Origin: CAXRGH01 sp964230195
GTDB taxonomy: Bacteria > Pseudomonadota > Gammaproteobacteria > Enterobacterales > Alteromonadaceae
DNA length: 22,920 bases
Assembly (NCBI GenBank): GCA_964230195.1
Contig: CAXRGH010000250.1
Location: forward strand, 1 to 22,920
Reading direction: 5' to 3'
In this document: positions 1-7,824 of the stretch, one piece after another
How the letters are laid out: each line of letters opens with the position of its first letter
How positions within the stretch are numbered: the stretch's first letter is position 1
Program-made: the position numbers and the translations under genes
The notes under the pieces: model-generated
Databases searched by the model: none
What the model was told of the DNA's origin: nothing
The model's input: the letters and a program-made list of their open reading frames with translations, nothing else

Positions 1-2147
1 TATAAGGTCATTGCTTCTTCGGTGACACCTTTTTCAAGAATATGTGTTCTGTACTTCTCAGCAAGTTCTGGATTGAATATATCACCGCTTTCTTCAAATG
101 CTTGATAGCCATCAGAGTCAAGCACCGCTGAATGAACATAGGAGTAATAACCTGCTGCGTAACCTCCAGCAAAAATATGTGAAAAATAGGTGGAGCGATA
201 ACGTGGCGCTATTTCAGGTATCAAACCAATTTTATTCATTGCGTCCTTTTCAAATTGTGCAGGATTATCCACTACCTCATCACTGCCAAGTGTGTGCCAA
301 TCCATATCTAGCAACGATGCAGCTAAATATTCAGTATTAGCAAATCCTTGATTAAACTTGGCGGCCGCTTGGAGCTTTTCAATCAAAGCATCTGGCATCA
401 CTTCGCCAGTTTGGTAGTGCTTTGCAAACCCTTTCAACACTGCAGGTTCATTTGCCCAATGCTCATATATTTGGGCAGGAAACTCAGTAAAATCACGCGG
501 TCCTGATGTGCCTGACAAGCTGGTGAATTTGGTGTTTGTCACTAAACCATGCAATGCGTGACCAAATTCGTGGAATAGCGTGTTCACTTGGTCAAAACTC
601 AACAATGACGGCGTCTCTCCGACTGGCGCAGGGAAATTACACACGTTGACAACTACAGGGCGTTCACGACCATCAAGGTTTGACTGTCCCTTAAAGCTGC
701 TCATCCATGCACCTCCCCGCTTATTCGAACGAGTGAAGTAATCCCCCATGAACACCCCTAGGTGACTTCCATCTTTGTCAATGACTTCCCAGACTCGAAC
801 ATCAGGGTGATACACTTCAATATCAAAGCGTTCTTTAAAGGTAATTCCCCACAAACGTGTAGCGACATCAAAAGAACCGTCCAAAACATTATCGAGAGTA
901 AGATAGGGCTTAATTTCTGCTTCGTCGAGATCGTATTTCGCTTTACGTACTTTTTCTGAGTAATGCCACCAATCCCATGCTGCAAACTCAAAGTCATGGC
1001 CTTCCGCATCTATCATAGCTTGCATGCTCGCTACTTCACTTTTCGCTCTAGCCAAAGCGGGTTTCCAAAGCTTCATCAAAAGATCGTATACCTCGGCAGG
1101 TGTTTTTACCATGCGTTGCTCTAGGACGTAATCTGCGTGAGAATCATAACCAAGCACTTCTGCTCGTTGACTGCGTAAACTTGCTATCTTAGCGGCTATC
1201 GCAATGTTATTATTGTCATTCTCATTATTCGCGCGTTCAATATACGCCGTATATAAAGCTTGACGTAAATCGCGTCGTGTAGACTCTGTTAAAAATGGAT
1301 ACATGCTACTTCGGTGTGGAGTGAAGACGAATTTGCCTTGATATTTCTTTGCCTCTGTTTCGTCTGCAGCAGCCTTTGCTTTGTCAGCGGCTGTGCTAGC
1401 CGCGGCAGCAATCAGGCCCTCCGACAACCCGTCCAAGTCACCCTTTGACAACACAAGCTCAAATCCGTTAGTTTCGGCAAGCAGATTTTGCCCATAAGTT
1501 GTCGTTAGTGAGGATATTTCTGCATTCAGCTTCTTCAACACCTCTTTCTCGGAGTCAGATAACTTTGCCCCCGAGCGGACCAATGAGAGATACGTGTCCT
1601 TTAACAACATAGCTTCTTCTTGGCTTAACTCCATGTTCTCTCGGTTTGCCCACACTGCGTCAACACGATTAAACAGTGCGTCATTTAAACTGATAGCATC
1701 GTAATGTGCCGACATCAAAGGGCTGAATTCACGTTGAAGGTTTTGTAGCTGTTCATTAGTGTTTGAGCCGGTAAGGTTATAAAACACGCGCTGAACCTTA
1801 GCTAACGCATCACCGGTGCGTTCAAGGGCTACGATAGTATTTTCGAATGACGGCTGAGCAGTATTATTGACGATTGTATCAATCTCTGCGAGATGCTCTT
1901 CCATCCCTTTCAGCATCGCTGGCTTAAAATGTTCATTCTTGATCAAGTGAAATGGCGGAACTTCAAACGGCGTTGAATACTCTTGGCGAAATGGGTTTGA
2001 AGCCAGTAAGGATGCTTCATCACCCACCGATTGCTCTACCTCAGTTACCTGGTTATCTACTTTGGTTTGGCTGTCGCATCCGTTCAAACCAAACAAACCG
2101 ACAATGACAGCAACAGCTACCATTGATTTTTTATTATTCTTATACAT
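1..2147 (-). CDS. dcp: M3 family zinc metallopeptidase (peptidyl-dipeptidase Dcp-like), lipoprotein, 3' end outside window
   Basis: Predicted oligopeptide-cleaving peptidase that removes dipeptides from C-termini, as in the Dcp/oligopeptidase A family. Translating the minus strand from the ATG at 2147 gives 715 open codons running off the left edge; by comparison with Dcp only about 25 residues are missing. The zinc motif HEFGH sits at residues 526-530, and the third ligand is Glu555 in DFTEFP, exactly 29 residues after the first His, as in M3 enzymes. The N-terminus is a lipoprotein signal: a basic start, a hydrophobic stretch, and lipobox LNGC with Cys24. The next residue is Asp, which in enterobacteria favours inner-membrane retention, so a periplasm-facing enzyme is inferred; E. 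coli Dcp is cytoplasmic. AGAGGA about 8 bases upstream supports the start. The reading frame shows no interruption. M3 assignment is secure; the dcp name is likely rather than certain. Confidence 0.93.
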   Translation of the reverse strand, partial: MYKNNKKSMVAVAVIVGLFGLNGCDSQTKVDNQVTEVEQSVGDEASLLASNPFRQEYSTPFEVPPFHLIKNEHFKPAMLKGMEEHLAEIDTIVNNTAQPSFENTIVALERTGDALAKVQRVFYNLTGSNTNEQLQNLQREFSPLMSAHYDAISLNDALFNRVDAVWANRENMELSQEEAMLLKDTYLSLVRSGAKLSDSEKEVLKKLNAEISSLTTTYGQNLLAETNGFELVLSKGDLDGLSEGLIAAAASTAADKAKAAADETEAKKYQGKFVFTPHRSSMYPFLTESTRRDLRQALYTAYIERANNENDNNNIAIAAKIASLRSQRAEVLGYDSHADYVLEQRMVKTPAEVYDLLMKLWKPALARAKSEVASMQAMIDAEGHDFEFAAWDWWHYSEKVRKAKYDLDEAEIKPYLTLDNVLDGSFDVATRLWGITFKERFDIEVYHPDVRVWEVIDKDGSHLGVFMGDYFTRSNKRGGAWMSSFKGQSNLDGRERPVVVNVCNFPAPVGETPSLLSFDQVNTLFHEFGHALHGLVTNTKFTSLSGTSGPRDFTEFPAQIYEHWANEPAVLKGFAKHYQTGEVMPDALIEKLQAAAKFNQGFANTEYLAASLLDMDWHTLGSDEVVDNPAQFEKDAMNKIGLIPEIAPRYRSTYFSHIFAGGYAAGYYSYVHSAVLDSDGYQAFEESGDIFNPELAEKYRTHILEKGVTEEAMTL

Positions 2148-2221
2148 ACTGGTTCCTCTTATTAGGGACTAACACAACCTCGTGCCCCGTTTCGCCAACA
2201 TAATCACGAATTACGTCCGTA

Positions 2222-2251
2222 ACTATGTTTTACGTTCATAATAACTATCAA
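2222..2251 (-). promoter_or_regulatory. candidate sigma-70 promoter for the M3 peptidase
   Basis: Read on the minus strand, TTGATA (2246-2251) is followed after 18 bases by CATAGT (2222-2227), five and four of six matches to the -35 and -10 consensus. It would give a leader of roughly 65-70 bases before the start at 2147. Seen by eye only, in an AT-rich divergent intergenic region where chance matches are common. Confidence 0.3.
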
Positions 2252-2310
2252 TTATTTATACACTCCAACCTTCCGTTGTTCAATCAATTCATCTATATAG
2301 GAATCAATCA

Positions 2311-2811
2311 ATGCATGATTTAATTTGCCCTAGAACACAACAACCATTGTCACCATTGAAAGTTGGTGGGATTTTGATTTTTTTCAATGAACAAGTTGGT
2401 GGTGTATTTTTTCCGCAAAATGCATTGAAAGACTTTCAGTACCATACTGAAAAACGAGGCAATGCTTTAGCAAAGCACCTTCAAAATATTCCGGTTAAAA
2501 CAATTGATTTAAAGGCTCGGTTAGATTGTCCATCGTGTTCCAACGTGGTGATGATGCGGCGATTTTTTAGCCTACTACACGAAGTCGAGATTGATGAGTG
2601 TCCAAGTTGTGGTGGTATTTGGTTAGATGGGGGCGAATTATCTCAAATTCATGCGTTAAAGTTAAGTAGAGCAGAACGAGAGATGCTCACACAAGCAAAG
2701 ATGAACGAGTTCCGAATACCAGTAATAAAAGGAGTGCCTCACAAACATGACACTTGGTCAGAGAGGCGAAGCATACTGCTAGATGTATTCGAATTCATCT
2801 CGCGTCTGTAA
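2311..2811 (+). CDS. zinc-ribbon (zf-TFIIB type) protein
   Basis: Small soluble protein of 166 residues, function not known. The central part (residues 73-110) is a clear zf-TFIIB-type zinc ribbon: CPSC at 73-76 and CPSCGGIWLD at 97-106, followed by GGEL, giving four Cys ligands. The N-terminus (residues 4-40) looks like a second, decayed ribbon: it begins CPR and keeps the GGVFF counterpart of GGIWL, but the other three cysteines are gone. Such proteins may bind nucleic acid or protein; no catalytic motif is seen. The start is supported by AGGA eight bases upstream. The gene is divergent from the M3 peptidase and convergent with the following minus-strand gene, so it is probably a single-gene transcript. 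The C-terminus (about 111-166) is charged and not recognised. Confidence 0.8.
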   Translation: MHDLICPRTQQPLSPLKVGGILIFFNEQVGGVFFPQNALKDFQYHTEKRGNALAKHLQNIPVKTIDLKARLDCPSCSNVVMMRRFFSLLHEVEIDECPSCGGIWLDGGELSQIHALKLSRAEREMLTQAKMNEFRIPVIKGVPHKHDTWSERRSILLDVFEFISRL

Positions 2812-2852
2812 CGATTACACAGAAAGGCTAGATATCTGCCAAAATTTGACGG

Positions 2853-3278
2853 CTATTCAACTTCGCAGAGTCCAATAGCCGCAAAGAGCTTCTCAGTCAC
2901 TATAACCGAGCGTCGAATTGCGTCTTCACGCTCAACATTGAAATAGAACCGTTCTAATGCGTATAACTCGGCAACCATCTCTGCCTCGCTACCGATCGAA
3001 GCTGCACAGGCAATATCCCAGGCAAACTCATGATATTCATTACGGCACGCGGAAAGTTTATTGATAGTCAGTGGGTCCCAATGCTGCCACAACACCCTAT
3101 CAACCTCTTTACATACCTCGTGTAGGTGGTCAAAATCTGCCGCTTTATGCTGGTCGACTTTTTCAACCAGTGCACTATGCTCACCATTTCTAATTAACTT
3201 TGACCACGATGTGCTTTCAATTGCTGGCCTGTGCCGCCCCATCCACGCCGCAAACAATGTCTTTTCGTTCCATTCCAT
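2853..3278 (-). CDS. hypothetical protein, 141 aa
   Basis: Not recognised as a named family. The protein is acidic, rich in Trp, Glu and His, with no signal peptide or membrane segment, so cytoplasmic and probably helical. The segment around residues 67-84, with WDPL and then NEYHEF, recalls small bacterial proteins carrying a WDPI...EYDxY signature, some of which are annotated as uncharacterised or immunity-like; this is a weak resemblance only. A strong ribosome site (TAGGAG, about 7 bases from the ATG at 3278) supports it as a real gene. It lies 101 bases downstream of the gamma-glutamyltransferase gene on the same strand and convergent with the zinc-ribbon gene. The plus-strand reading of the same stretch is taken as a shadow. 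Confidence 0.65.
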   Translation of the reverse strand: MEWNEKTLFAAWMGRHRPAIESTSWSKLIRNGEHSALVEKVDQHKAADFDHLHEVCKEVDRVLWQHWDPLTINKLSACRNEYHEFAWDIACAASIGSEAEMVAELYALERFYFNVEREDAIRRSVIVTEKLFAAIGLCEVE

Positions 3279-3360
3279 TGAAACGCTCCTACCGTTAGTT
3301 TTAAATCAACCTTGACGTAACTTGACTACAAAACTCCAACGCAGAAAACCCTGTTACAGG

Positions 3361-3385
3361 AATTAACTATAAACCATAGTTAATT
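3361..3385. repeat. perfect 10-bp inverted repeat overlapping the ggt stop codon
   Basis: AATTAACTAT at 3361-3370 and its exact reverse complement ATAGTTAATT at 3376-3385 are separated by five bases (AAACC). The ggt stop codon (3380-3382) lies inside one arm. The stem is almost all A/T and no T-run follows on the minus strand, so it is a poor intrinsic terminator. It could be a weak 3' hairpin stabilising the ggt message or a protein-binding palindrome. Confidence 0.6.
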
Positions 3386-5122
3386 GTTTTCAAGCGTAAT
3401 TTTGCTATATCCCAACGCTGCAGCTCCTCCCCTCCTCGGATCAGATGCACCGAACAATCCAGCATCGGTACGAAGAATCGACTGCGTACTACCCATACTC
3501 GATTTTTCAACAACATTGTGTCCTCGCGCTCTCAAAATAGACACAGTATCTTTTGAAACGCCTCTTTCGATCCTTAGCTCATCGGGCAACCATTGGTGAT
3601 GAACACGGCTGGCTTGAGACGCTTCTGCAATATTCATGTCATGCGAGAGCACGTTAAGAATGATTTGCAGCGTAGTGGTGATAATCCGTGAACCACCGGG
3701 GCTACCTGTCACTAACACAATACCATCATCATCAAGCACAAAGGTGGGACTCATGGAACTCAGAGGGCGCTTGTTGCTTCCTACCGCATTCGCCTCGCCA
3801 CCGATCAAACCATAGCCATTTGGTGTACCAGGTTTAACGGAAAAATCATCCATCTCATTATTCAATAGAAACCCATGTTCAGGAACCGTTATTCCAGCGC
3901 CATAACTAAAATTTAATGTATAAGTGTTGCTAACGGCATTACCCCATCGATCAACGACCGAGAAGTGAGTTGTTTCATTACTTTCAACATCGTTGAGAGC
4001 CCCTGCCGATATTGCTTTGCTTGGTGTTGCCCTACTCATATCAATCTTGGCAAATAACGATTTTGCATAAGCTTTAGATGTGAGTTGATCAACGGGAACC
4101 GACACGTAGTCAGGATCGCCTAAATAAACACTTCGGTCCGCGTAGGCTCGTTTCATACTCTCCGCCATCACATGTATAGCGTTAGCGCTATTATGTTGAT
4201 AGTCTCTTAGCGGCGCATTTTCCAACATGTTTAGCATTTGAATAATGTGAACGCCACCCGATGATGGTGGTGACATCGACACAATATCAAAGCCTTGATA
4301 ACGCCCTTTTACGGGCTTTCTGATTTTCACCTGATAGTTAGCAAGATCGTCTAGACTCATGATCCCACCATTTCGCTGTACCGTCGCGACAAGGTTTTCA
4401 GCAATAGGGCCTTTATAAAATCCACGATCACCTTTTTGGGATATGGTCTTTAGCGTTGCGGCTAAGGCGGGTTGTCGCCAAACACTGCTTGCCTGCAATG
4501 GTTCACCTTTTGGGTAAAATATATCAGCACTCGCGGGATCGACCGACAGTCTTTTTTGCATACCTTTTAACGAGGAATGTAAGCTGAAGGTGACCGGAAT
4601 GCCGTTTTCAGCCAATTGGATAGCGGGCTTTATGACTTTTTCCAATGGCATAGTTCCGTACTGTTTTAGCGCATGATTCAACCCCATAACGGTGCCCGGC
4701 ACGCCAACGGCTTTTCCGTGGAATCTGGAAAGACTGGCCACGGCATTGCCTTCTTGATCAAGAAACATTTCTCTATGAGATGCCGATGGAGCGGTTTCAC
4801 GGTAATCAATGGCAATGCTTTTTTTCTCATCAGCAAGGTACACCAGCATGAATCCACCACCGCCAATATTCCCCGCACGTGGCAAGGTGACAGCGAGTGC
4901 GTAACCAACAGCAACAGCAGCATCAATCGCATTTCCGCCCTGTTTCAAGATATCAACGCCGATTTCAGAAGCAAGGGCTTCTTGACTGGCTACCATTCCA
5001 TGTTTAGCCCAGACCGGTTGTGCTATTGAACGATAGCTTTGGATCGCTGGAATAGCAGCGATGAGGTTAAAACTATGAAGCACAAGACTGACGAAAAAGA
5101 CGATTTTCAATTTATTTATCAT
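3380..5122 (-). CDS. ggt: gamma-glutamyltransferase precursor (glutathione hydrolase)
   Basis: N-terminal nucleophile hydrolase, 580 residues, normal length for the bacterial enzyme. It cleaves gamma-glutamyl bonds of glutathione and related peptides, or transfers the gamma-glutamyl group, in the periplasm. A signal peptide is seen at residues 1-23 (hydrophobic core, then AAIPA). The precursor should self-cleave before Thr384 in NETTHFS, giving large and small subunits; Thr384 becomes the nucleophile. Substrate-binding residues match the E. coli enzyme: Arg108 (YRETAP), the NNEMDDF motif at 421-427, SSM at 455-457, and the oxyanion GSPGGSRI at 473-480. No disruption is visible. The ribosome site is weak (AGAG run). 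It is divergent from the MerR gene across 162 bases, and a hairpin overlaps its stop. Likely role: periplasmic glutathione or peptide nitrogen/cysteine scavenging. Confidence 0.96.
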   Translation of the reverse strand: MINKLKIVFFVSLVLHSFNLIAAIPAIQSYRSIAQPVWAKHGMVASQEALASEIGVDILKQGGNAIDAAVAVGYALAVTLPRAGNIGGGGFMLVYLADEKKSIAIDYRETAPSASHREMFLDQEGNAVASLSRFHGKAVGVPGTVMGLNHALKQYGTMPLEKVIKPAIQLAENGIPVTFSLHSSLKGMQKRLSVDPASADIFYPKGEPLQASSVWRQPALAATLKTISQKGDRGFYKGPIAENLVATVQRNGGIMSLDDLANYQVKIRKPVKGRYQGFDIVSMSPPSSGGVHIIQMLNMLENAPLRDYQHNSANAIHVMAESMKRAYADRSVYLGDPDYVSVPVDQLTSKAYAKSLFAKIDMSRATPSKAISAGALNDVESNETTHFSVVDRWGNAVSNTYTLNFSYGAGITVPEHGFLLNNEMDDFSVKPGTPNGYGLIGGEANAVGSNKRPLSSMSPTFVLDDDGIVLVTGSPGGSRIITTTLQIILNVLSHDMNIAEASQASRVHHQWLPDELRIERGVSKDTVSILRARGHNVVEKSSMGSTQSILRTDAGLFGASDPRRGGAAALGYSKITLENN

Positions 5123-5284
5123 TTGTTTTTTCTCTGATTAATCACAATGAGAACGAATAGGTCTTAGGATGACATACTTCATTAAATATTAAAAATACAA
5201 GCGTCATTTACTATATACCTCCAAATCTTCAAGTTTAACGATAATGTTTATTGCCATCACCAATGACAAAAAAACTGATAATAA
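5123..5284. promoter_or_regulatory. divergent intergenic region, ggt / merR-like
   Basis: This AT-rich stretch must hold the promoters of ggt (leftward) and the MerR-type gene (rightward). The usual MerR operator, a long dyad inside a 19-20 base -35/-10 spacer, was looked for and not found. GATAAT-like -10 sequences occur but without a convincing -35 partner. No terminator or small gene is seen. Confidence 0.35.
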
Positions 5285-5689
5285 ATGAGTATGAGTAACG
5301 GGTATTCCATGCAACAACTAACAGAAATTAGTGAATTGCCAAAACGCACCATTCGATATTATATCCAGAAAGGTTTAGTCAATCGGCCAAACGGAGCCAA
5401 AAAAAGTGCCTCGTATACATCACTTCATTTAGAGCAATTGTTGAAGATAAAAATGTGGAAAGCAGCTGGAATTAACCTTGAGCGAATTGCACATCTGTTG
5501 AGCCATTCTTCCACTGAACAAGAAACTCAACAACCTGGCGATGCACAAATTGTGTGTCGAATTTTCATTTCTCCAGGAGTTTACCTGGACATTAATCGCG
5601 AGACCAGTCAACTAACCGATACAGACATAAGGGCTATCGGGCACTCCTGCCTAAAAGCCATTGAAGAGATCAAGTATGGCGACGACTAA
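5285..5689 (+). CDS. MerR family transcriptional regulator
   Basis: 134 residues. The N-terminus (about 7-75) is a MerR-type winged helix-turn-helix: YSMQQLTEISELPKRTIRYY followed by GLVNRP and a wing, then LLKIKMWKAAGINLERIAHLLS. The short C-terminal part (about 90-134) contains ISPGVYLDINRE and no Cys or metal-binding motif, so it is not a metal or redox sensor of the MerR/SoxR type; the effector is unknown. The start is uncertain: ATG at 5285 and ATG at 5291 are in frame and neither has a clear ribosome site. The third in-frame ATG, 5309, would cut into the HTH. Its 3' end overlaps the next gene, so the two form an operon and the regulator probably controls or is controlled by its partner. 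Confidence 0.88.
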   Translation: MSMSNGYSMQQLTEISELPKRTIRYYIQKGLVNRPNGAKKSASYTSLHLEQLLKIKMWKAAGINLERIAHLLSHSSTEQETQQPGDAQIVCRIFISPGVYLDINRETSQLTDTDIRAIGHSCLKAIEEIKYGDD

Positions 5690-7670
5690 CATGAAAAATC
5701 AAGACAAAACTTTTAATCAATTCCTCAAGGCCGAGTGGAACGATGCTCCTAATAGTGTGAATACTGCTCTTTTGTTATCTGTAGATCCACCGTTTTTCAA
5801 AGGTCAGATGTCCGTCAGCCTAATACTCCCCCCACCGAGAACTAACAGTACCTTACCCGTCTGTTATCACTATTATCTGCGATTACCAAAATCAACCATC
5901 ATCTACAGCGCGAATATTCAATACACTAATAAGAACACCGAGCTAAAACCGTCAGTCAGCTCAAGCTGCAACGCTTGGTATTCTGCTCGCCTCGAGGACA
6001 GCTACACAGAGCTTCATTCAATCACACAAGACCACTTTTTATTAAGGCATACTAACGCGAGTTACCACCCAGAGCTCACCTTACGATTACATATCCGAGG
6101 TGTTTTACCATCATCAGATGCTGGCTATCTTTTTCAACTTTCTCCGTCTGTATCAAGGCGTATTATTCGCCTTGCTCAGCTCCCAGTACCAAAGATTAAC
6201 CTTTTCATTCCACACACCTTGAGTCTGGCGCTGACACCTGAAAACGCTGACACGACATTGTTGTCAAACTATACAACACATACAAAAAATCACTCTCATC
6301 AAGGAGGGAGCGCTGGTATGACCGACAATTCCCAAGTTCAGTCATTAAGCATTGAGGCACAATTTGTTGAAACGGCAATTATTTATATTCGGCCCAACCT
6401 GTCATCAAACAATATTTCGGACACAATCACAAAAGGGCTTCCAGTAAAAACATCTCACTATCAAGCGAATCAACCCATTCCGATATGTCTGTTTTTAATG
6501 GGCACAACTGAACTGATAAACGCATCGATAAAACCCATTGCTCACATCATCCGAAAATGCTTTTTACTACCCAAGACCATTGATATTCACCTTATGATTA
6601 ATCATTCGATTGTCTCATTTTCCAGAGATGCATTACGGGAATTATCAATCACCCATATTACAGATTGCCTTGTAACACTGCTAAAAGATATACCCCGTGA
6701 AATCCAATTTTTTGTTCCAGAGGCTACGCTTTCGTTACTTAAAAAGGTAGGAGATTATGACACTGCGCTCCCTATTACCATTATTTCAGATGACTGCCAC
6801 TCAGGTGTAGTCGGGCACTTGATTTTCGAACTAGAGCGTTTAGACCATTCGGTCAATTTGATAGAATTGATGGGGCCAAGTATCTGCGTATCCCGCCCGT
6901 CAGTACTTAGGCACGAATTATTTAACCCTCTTGGGACTCAGAATCAATATAGTTGGATGGAAACTACTCTTAATACAACAATACAACGCCTATTATGGAG
7001 TCTCACCGAAGAAAATGACGAGAACGAAGTAAGCAACACGCTAGACAACAACAGAGAGCCTTCACTCCGTTACCAGCTACAGATACTCACTCCCCGAACA
7101 AAGGGAGAACGAGAACTTCTTTCCAAACTTCAATTATGTTCAAACTATTCTCTGGTAACCCATCAACAAACACAAACAGTTGATGTAAAACCAATGACTA
7201 ACCACATTTTGTCGGTGAGTCAATTTACAGACGAAATCAACCCACAAAATGCAATATCATTTAATCAGCTGAACGAGAATCCTATGAAAGAACCCTACCA
7301 AAACCTTTTATCTACCCATCAAATCGACTATTACCTAACACGTCTCAATCTCAACAATCAAAAACATTCTCATGGACATTTAGAGAAACATTTGACGTTG
7401 ATGGAAATACATAGAAACGACCCTCAAATGATTTCAATTCAACTATTTAAACTCTGTTGGCTGATTGACCCTATGGAGCTTGCAGTTATTCACAACATGT
7501 ACCGTTTGTCTCACATTGGAATGTCAGCCTATCTGGCTGAGTGGTTATTGATTATTTGTGACCTGAGTCAATGGAAAATGTCACAAAAGCTCAACGAGAC
7601 TCTCACCGAAATTGCCAAAGCATTATCTCAAGATGCAAAACAAGCGCTGGCAGCTGAATTTGCTATTTAG
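5676..7670 (+). CDS. VIT-like / VWA-like domain protein, function unknown
   Basis: 664 residues from the ATG at 5676, chosen because AAGAGA lies six bases upstream; a TTG at 5661 would add five residues. It overlaps the MerR gene by 14 bases, indicating translational coupling. The first 180 residues or so have the layout of a VIT domain: a YHYYLRLP segment, then near 110-150 a run of beta strands ending GYLFQLSPSVS. Residues of about 225-410 resemble a von Willebrand A fold in order of strands (PICLFLMG..., DIHLMINHSIVSFS, PITIISDDCHSG), but the metal-site DxSxS motif is replaced by MGTTELIN, so no ion-dependent adhesion site is expected. The last 250 residues are unrecognised, mainly helical. 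No signal peptide or membrane segment: cytoplasmic. Domain calls are by eye; the gene itself is secure, the product name tentative. Confidence 0.6.
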   Translation: MATTNMKNQDKTFNQFLKAEWNDAPNSVNTALLLSVDPPFFKGQMSVSLILPPPRTNSTLPVCYHYYLRLPKSTIIYSANIQYTNKNTELKPSVSSSCNAWYSARLEDSYTELHSITQDHFLLRHTNASYHPELTLRLHIRGVLPSSDAGYLFQLSPSVSRRIIRLAQLPVPKINLFIPHTLSLALTPENADTTLLSNYTTHTKNHSHQGGSAGMTDNSQVQSLSIEAQFVETAIIYIRPNLSSNNISDTITKGLPVKTSHYQANQPIPICLFLMGTTELINASIKPIAHIIRKCFLLPKTIDIHLMINHSIVSFSRDALRELSITHITDCLVTLLKDIPREIQFFVPEATLSLLKKVGDYDTALPITIISDDCHSGVVGHLIFELERLDHSVNLIELMGPSICVSRPSVLRHELFNPLGTQNQYSWMETTLNTTIQRLLWSLTEENDENEVSNTLDNNREPSLRYQLQILTPRTKGERELLSKLQLCSNYSLVTHQQTQTVDVKPMTNHILSVSQFTDEINPQNAISFNQLNENPMKEPYQNLLSTHQIDYYLTRLNLNNQKHSHGHLEKHLTLMEIHRNDPQMISIQLFKLCWLIDPMELAVIHNMYRLSHIGMSAYLAEWLLIICDLSQWKMSQKLNETLTEIAKALSQDAKQALAAEFAI

Positions 7671-7771
7671 CTAATGCACATTGGGTCATCAACTGACGGA
7701 CAATACCGAACAGAATGGGGGCCCTAAAACAAGACTCCTCGATTGATTGTCAATTATATTTCGCAGTGTAA

Positions 7772-7802
7772 AAAACCATGTACTGACTAAACTCATGGTT
7801 TT
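7772..7802. terminator. candidate bidirectional terminator
   Basis: AAAACCATG (7772-7780) pairs with CATGGTTTT (7794-7802) across a 13-base loop, flanked by an A-run on one side and a T-run on the other, so either strand reads as a stem ending in U residues. It lies between the convergent VIT-like and GH3 genes, where a shared terminator is expected. The stem has only three G/C pairs, so strength is doubtful. Confidence 0.5.
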
Positions 7803-7824
7803 CTACTAATCGCTAGGATTCGAA

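Noticed and set aside
98..1009. Open frames inside the M3 peptidase region on both strands
   Set aside because: All lie within the continuous peptidase frame, which carries the full zinc motif; they are shadows.
5200..5260. MerR-type operator dyad upstream of the regulator
   Set aside because: Partial CTTCAAG-like words occur but no symmetric dyad in a 19-20 base promoter spacer could be found.
6480..6530. VWA metal-site (MIDAS) in the VIT-like protein
   Set aside because: The expected DxSxS position reads MGTTELIN; the fold may remain, the metal site does not.
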